The notes under the pieces are model-generated. The model searched no databases, was not told where the DNA came from, and saw nothing but the letters and a program-made list of their open reading frames with translations. A program made the position numbers and the translations under genes. From a virus, in IMG/VR virus record IMGVR_UViG_3300002835_001069, positions 1 through 24,155 of that record: a stretch of DNA of 24,155 bases. One strand, given 5' to 3'. Positions 22,441 to 24,155 of the stretch are shown in pieces. The stretch's first letter is position 1. Each line of letters starts with the position of its first letter.

Positions 22441-22881
22441 ATGGCACGCGTAGCAAACCAAGAGCCAAGAGGTGTTGACAAAGACGACACCCTTTCACAG
22501 GCACAGCAGTACATTTTTTATAAAAAACAAGTTGAGTACTTTCAACAACAGATGAAAGATTTACGTGAAGACCTCTTCTCCGTAATTGATGACAGCGGTG
22601 AAAAGGATGACAAAGGAAACATCATCTTTGAATTGCCAAAAGAAATTGAAGGCTTTACTTCTATGACAAAGCAGCGTCGAGTTACTAGAAAGATTGATGA
22701 AGATGTTGCGTTTGAAATTATTGATGAACGCGGTTTACGCGATAAGTTGATAAAGACTGTAGAAGTAATTGATGAGGATGCACTGATGGCATCCCTTTAC
22801 AGCGATGAACTTACTGAAGAAGAAGTTGACGAAATGTATCCGCAAACTGTTGTGTGGGCATTGGTGATGAACAAACGATGA
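22441..22881 (+). CDS. Charged protein of unknown function
   Basis: A 146-residue protein I do not recognise. Residues about 18-50 form a likely coiled coil (SQAQQYIFYKKQVEYFQQQM). The middle reads DKGNIIFELPKEIEGFTSMT and KQRRVTRKIDEDVAFEIIDE; the end is acidic and then hydrophobic (LTEEEVDEMYPQTVVWALVM). The layout resembles small phage proteins near replication genes that have a 'helix, then beta hairpin, then helix' form, but no function follows. GGAGGGG lies just before the ATG. Its stop overlaps the next small gene (ATGA). Confidence 0.65.
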   Translation: MARVANQEPRGVDKDDTLSQAQQYIFYKKQVEYFQQQMKDLREDLFSVIDDSGEKDDKGNIIFELPKEIEGFTSMTKQRRVTRKIDEDVAFEIIDERGLRDKLIKTVEVIDEDALMASLYSDELTEEEVDEMYPQTVVWALVMNKR

Positions 22882-23018
22882 ATTCCTATACATTTGATTG
22901 CGGTGGATGCACTACGACTACTCTAACAATCACAACTGATATTGATTTGTCTTCAAAAAAAGAACGGCCAATCTGTCCATGTGGCTCTATTGTCCCAATG
23001 TTTTTACGTAAGGAATAA
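22878..23018 (+). CDS. 46-residue zinc-ribbon-like protein
   Basis: A short gene starting by ATGA overlap with the previous stop and ending at TAA 23016-23018. It encodes 46 residues with two Cys pairs, FDCGGC (C8, C11) and ICPCG (C33, C35), spaced as in a small zinc ribbon, with a beta-prone TTTLTITTD between them. The end is basic. The next gene's ATG follows one base later, with AAGGA inside this gene's last codons serving as its ribosome site. Tight coupling and the Cys pairs argue that it is real. Confidence 0.65.
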   Translation: MNSYTFDCGGCTTTTLTITTDIDLSSKKERPICPCGSIVPMFLRKE

Positions 23019-23019
23019 C

Positions 23020-23496
23020 ATGCCAGGATTAAGAGGAGAAGACGAGATTTATGAGGCCTTTAAAGACCTCGAATACATTCCTGGTTCAAAGAAGAAGCGT
23101 CGTGAACCAGACCCAAAAGTTTCTCGCCGTAAAAGCGGTGAGACTAATGGTTGGGATGAAAACCCAATCGTTAAAACATTAGGAGGCAAAGAAACAGAAG
23201 TCTTTACAATCGGTGCACTAGCACAAGCATTGGAAAAGACAATCGTCACTGTTCGTTTATGGGAACGCAAAGGATATATCCCACGTGCCCCGTATCGACT
23301 TAGGTCTAAGACTTTAAAAGGTCAAAAGACTGGAGGAAATCGGGTTTATACCCGCAATCTCATAGAGTCTGCAGTTGATGAGTTTTCTAAGCGAAACCTA
23401 CTTGGCTCTGCTCGTGTAGAGTGGAGCCAACACGAAGACCTTACAGAGGCTTTATTAAAGCGCTGGAAGGAAATCACATCCACCGAGAGCCAATAG
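23020..23496 (+). CDS. MerR-like helix-turn-helix DNA-binding protein
   Basis: A 158-residue protein. After a basic, Lys/Arg-rich front (PGSKKKRREPDPKVSRRK), residues about 65-95 read VFTIGALAQALEKTIVTVRL, then WERKGYIPRAPYRL. This is the MerR-type pattern 'y.i..lA..lg.s..TlR.We..G.ip.', with NRVYTRNLIESAV completing the winged part. MerR-like phage proteins act as regulators or excision/partition-type DNA binders; no effector domain follows. I chose the ATG at 23020 because AAGGA lies 5 bases upstream; longer in-frame versions would run through the 46-residue gene. It could regulate this operon. Confidence 0.75.
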   Translation: MPGLRGEDEIYEAFKDLEYIPGSKKKRREPDPKVSRRKSGETNGWDENPIVKTLGGKETEVFTIGALAQALEKTIVTVRLWERKGYIPRAPYRLRSKTLKGQKTGGNRVYTRNLIESAVDEFSKRNLLGSARVEWSQHEDLTEALLKRWKEITSTESQ

Positions 23497-23520
23497 GCCT
23501 CATTACCTAGAAAGAAACAA

Positions 23521-24155
23521 ATGCCAATTACAAAACCAGCAGTAAACGCTGATTCTTACTTAGATGAAGACAGCGAAACAGCAACACCTAAGGTTGGAAC
23601 AACTGTGCAACAAGGCTGGGATGCCGTTGATGCACTTCTCAACACAGAGAACTCTGAATATCCAACCGACTTCCGTTTCTCTGAGGAACCACAACTTGTT
23701 AAGTTCCTAGAGGATTCACCATTTGCAACTTACGAACAGCACTGGATTGAGCGACCTAAGGGTAAGAAGTCCTTTGTATGTATGGGTGACGAGTGCCCGT
23801 TGTGCGAGATTCTTGGGGACAAGCCTCGTGGTAAGTTTGCATTTAACGTACTCGTACTCGCTGGAGAGACAGAGGGACTACAAATCCTTACTGCTCCTCC
23901 ATCACTGGCTCGTCAGATTAAGAAAGCACATGACGATGAGCGCAAAGGGCCTCTTTCAAAAGAGTTCTGGGAGATTTCTCGACTAGGCACTGGCCCAACG
24001 ACGCAGTACACCCTCAACTTCGTCCGTGGTCGTGACCTTGCCGAGGAGTGGAAACTTAACCCTGATACGGTTAATGAGTTAGTAGCATCCGCTGAACCTT
24101 ATACAGCAGAAGTAATTCGAGAGACCCCTCGCTCTGAACTACTAGAGGTTGCTCG
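23521..24155 (+). CDS. gp32-like single-stranded-DNA-binding protein (partial, 3' end missing)
   Basis: The frame opens at ATG 23521 and stays open to the window edge, 211 codons. The acidic start is followed by FRFSEEPQLVKFLEDSPFAT and YEQHWIERPKGKKSFVCMGD. A likely zinc site is formed by H74, C87, C92 and C95 (FVCMGDECPLC), the His-Cys3 set seen in T4 gp32-type proteins. KFAFNVLVLAGETEGLQILT and TTQYTLNFVRGRD supply OB-fold-like strands. Such proteins coat single strands at the fork, which fits the replication genes upstream. An AGAAAG sequence lies just before the ATG. The acidic C-terminal tail expected in the family would lie outside the window, so the call is moderate. Confidence 0.65.
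   Translation, partial: MPITKPAVNADSYLDEDSETATPKVGTTVQQGWDAVDALLNTENSEYPTDFRFSEEPQLVKFLEDSPFATYEQHWIERPKGKKSFVCMGDECPLCEILGDKPRGKFAFNVLVLAGETEGLQILTAPPSLARQIKKAHDDERKGPLSKEFWEISRLGTGPTTQYTLNFVRGRDLAEEWKLNPDTVNELVASAEPYTAEVIRETPRSELLEVA

Noticed and set aside
22942-23019. A longer N-terminus for the MerR-like protein, beginning upstream of 23020
   Set aside because: It would run through the 46-residue zinc-ribbon gene in another frame, while the ATG at 23020 has a good ribosome site.
23723-23986. An 87-codon + strand frame
   Set aside because: It is out of frame within the partial gp32-like gene, which has the Cys motif and a better start at 23521.

Overview
This window is a piece of a tailed, contractile-tail (myovirus-type) bacteriophage genome. 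All 29 protein-coding genes I support lie on the + strand. They are packed almost without gaps, and many are joined by ATGA, GTGA or TAATG stop/start overlaps. I see no integrase, transposase, tRNA, rRNA, CRISPR array or convincing factor-independent terminator. G+C content looks to be in the low 40s by eye. Start codons include GTG (four genes) and TTG (one gene). The host is not identifiable from the sequence alone. Two peptidoglycan-hydrolase-like domains on the tape measure, and the general look of the baseplate proteins, would fit a phage of a Gram-positive host, possibly a low-GC aquatic actinobacterium, but this is inference.

Layout. Positions 1-1253 hold the end of the head-to-tail joining module: a probable tail of an upstream gene, a 62-aa unknown, an HK97-gp10-like protein and a tail-terminator-like protein. 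Positions 1284-4384 hold the contractile tail shaft: sheath, tube and a tail assembly chaperone. The chaperone appears to be extended by a programmed +1 frameshift into a 51-codon second frame that has no convincing start of its own. Positions 4388-6919 encode a tape-measure protein that also carries a complete M23 peptidase domain and a second lysozyme-like domain. Positions 6916-12435 encode the baseplate: tube-baseplate junction protein, LysM/gp53-like protein, gp27/D-like hub, gp25-like wedge, gp6/J-like wedge, and an OB-fold spike fused to a jelly-roll domain. Positions 12503-15445 encode fibre and adhesion proteins, ending with a large protein that combines a gpI-like baseplate region with fibronectin-like and carbohydrate-binding-like domains. 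Positions 15455-16311 hold a small membrane protein (holin candidate) and an acidic protein of unknown function.

From 16321 to the end lies a DNA replication module: a winged-helix replication initiator, a DnaC-like AAA+ helicase loader, a SWIM zinc-finger protein, an unknown protein, a DnaB-like replicative helicase, a DnaG-like primase (zinc ribbon plus TOPRIM), an SNF2-type helicase, an unknown protein, a 46-aa zinc-ribbon-like protein, a MerR-like DNA-binding protein, and the start of a gp32-like single-stranded-DNA-binding protein that runs off the window. Together these could load a helicase at an origin, prime DNA and coat single strands. The middle of the initiator gene (about 16574-16744) holds a 17-bp direct repeat pair, several perfect inverted repeats and an AT-rich stretch. 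It sits over a Ser/Asn/Gln-rich linker, as the lambda origin sits inside gene O, so it is my candidate replication origin.

I did not find a defence system or other wholly new system. The strongest unusual signals are the +1 frameshift, the origin-like repeats inside the initiator gene, and the multi-domain tape measure, spike and fibre fusions.
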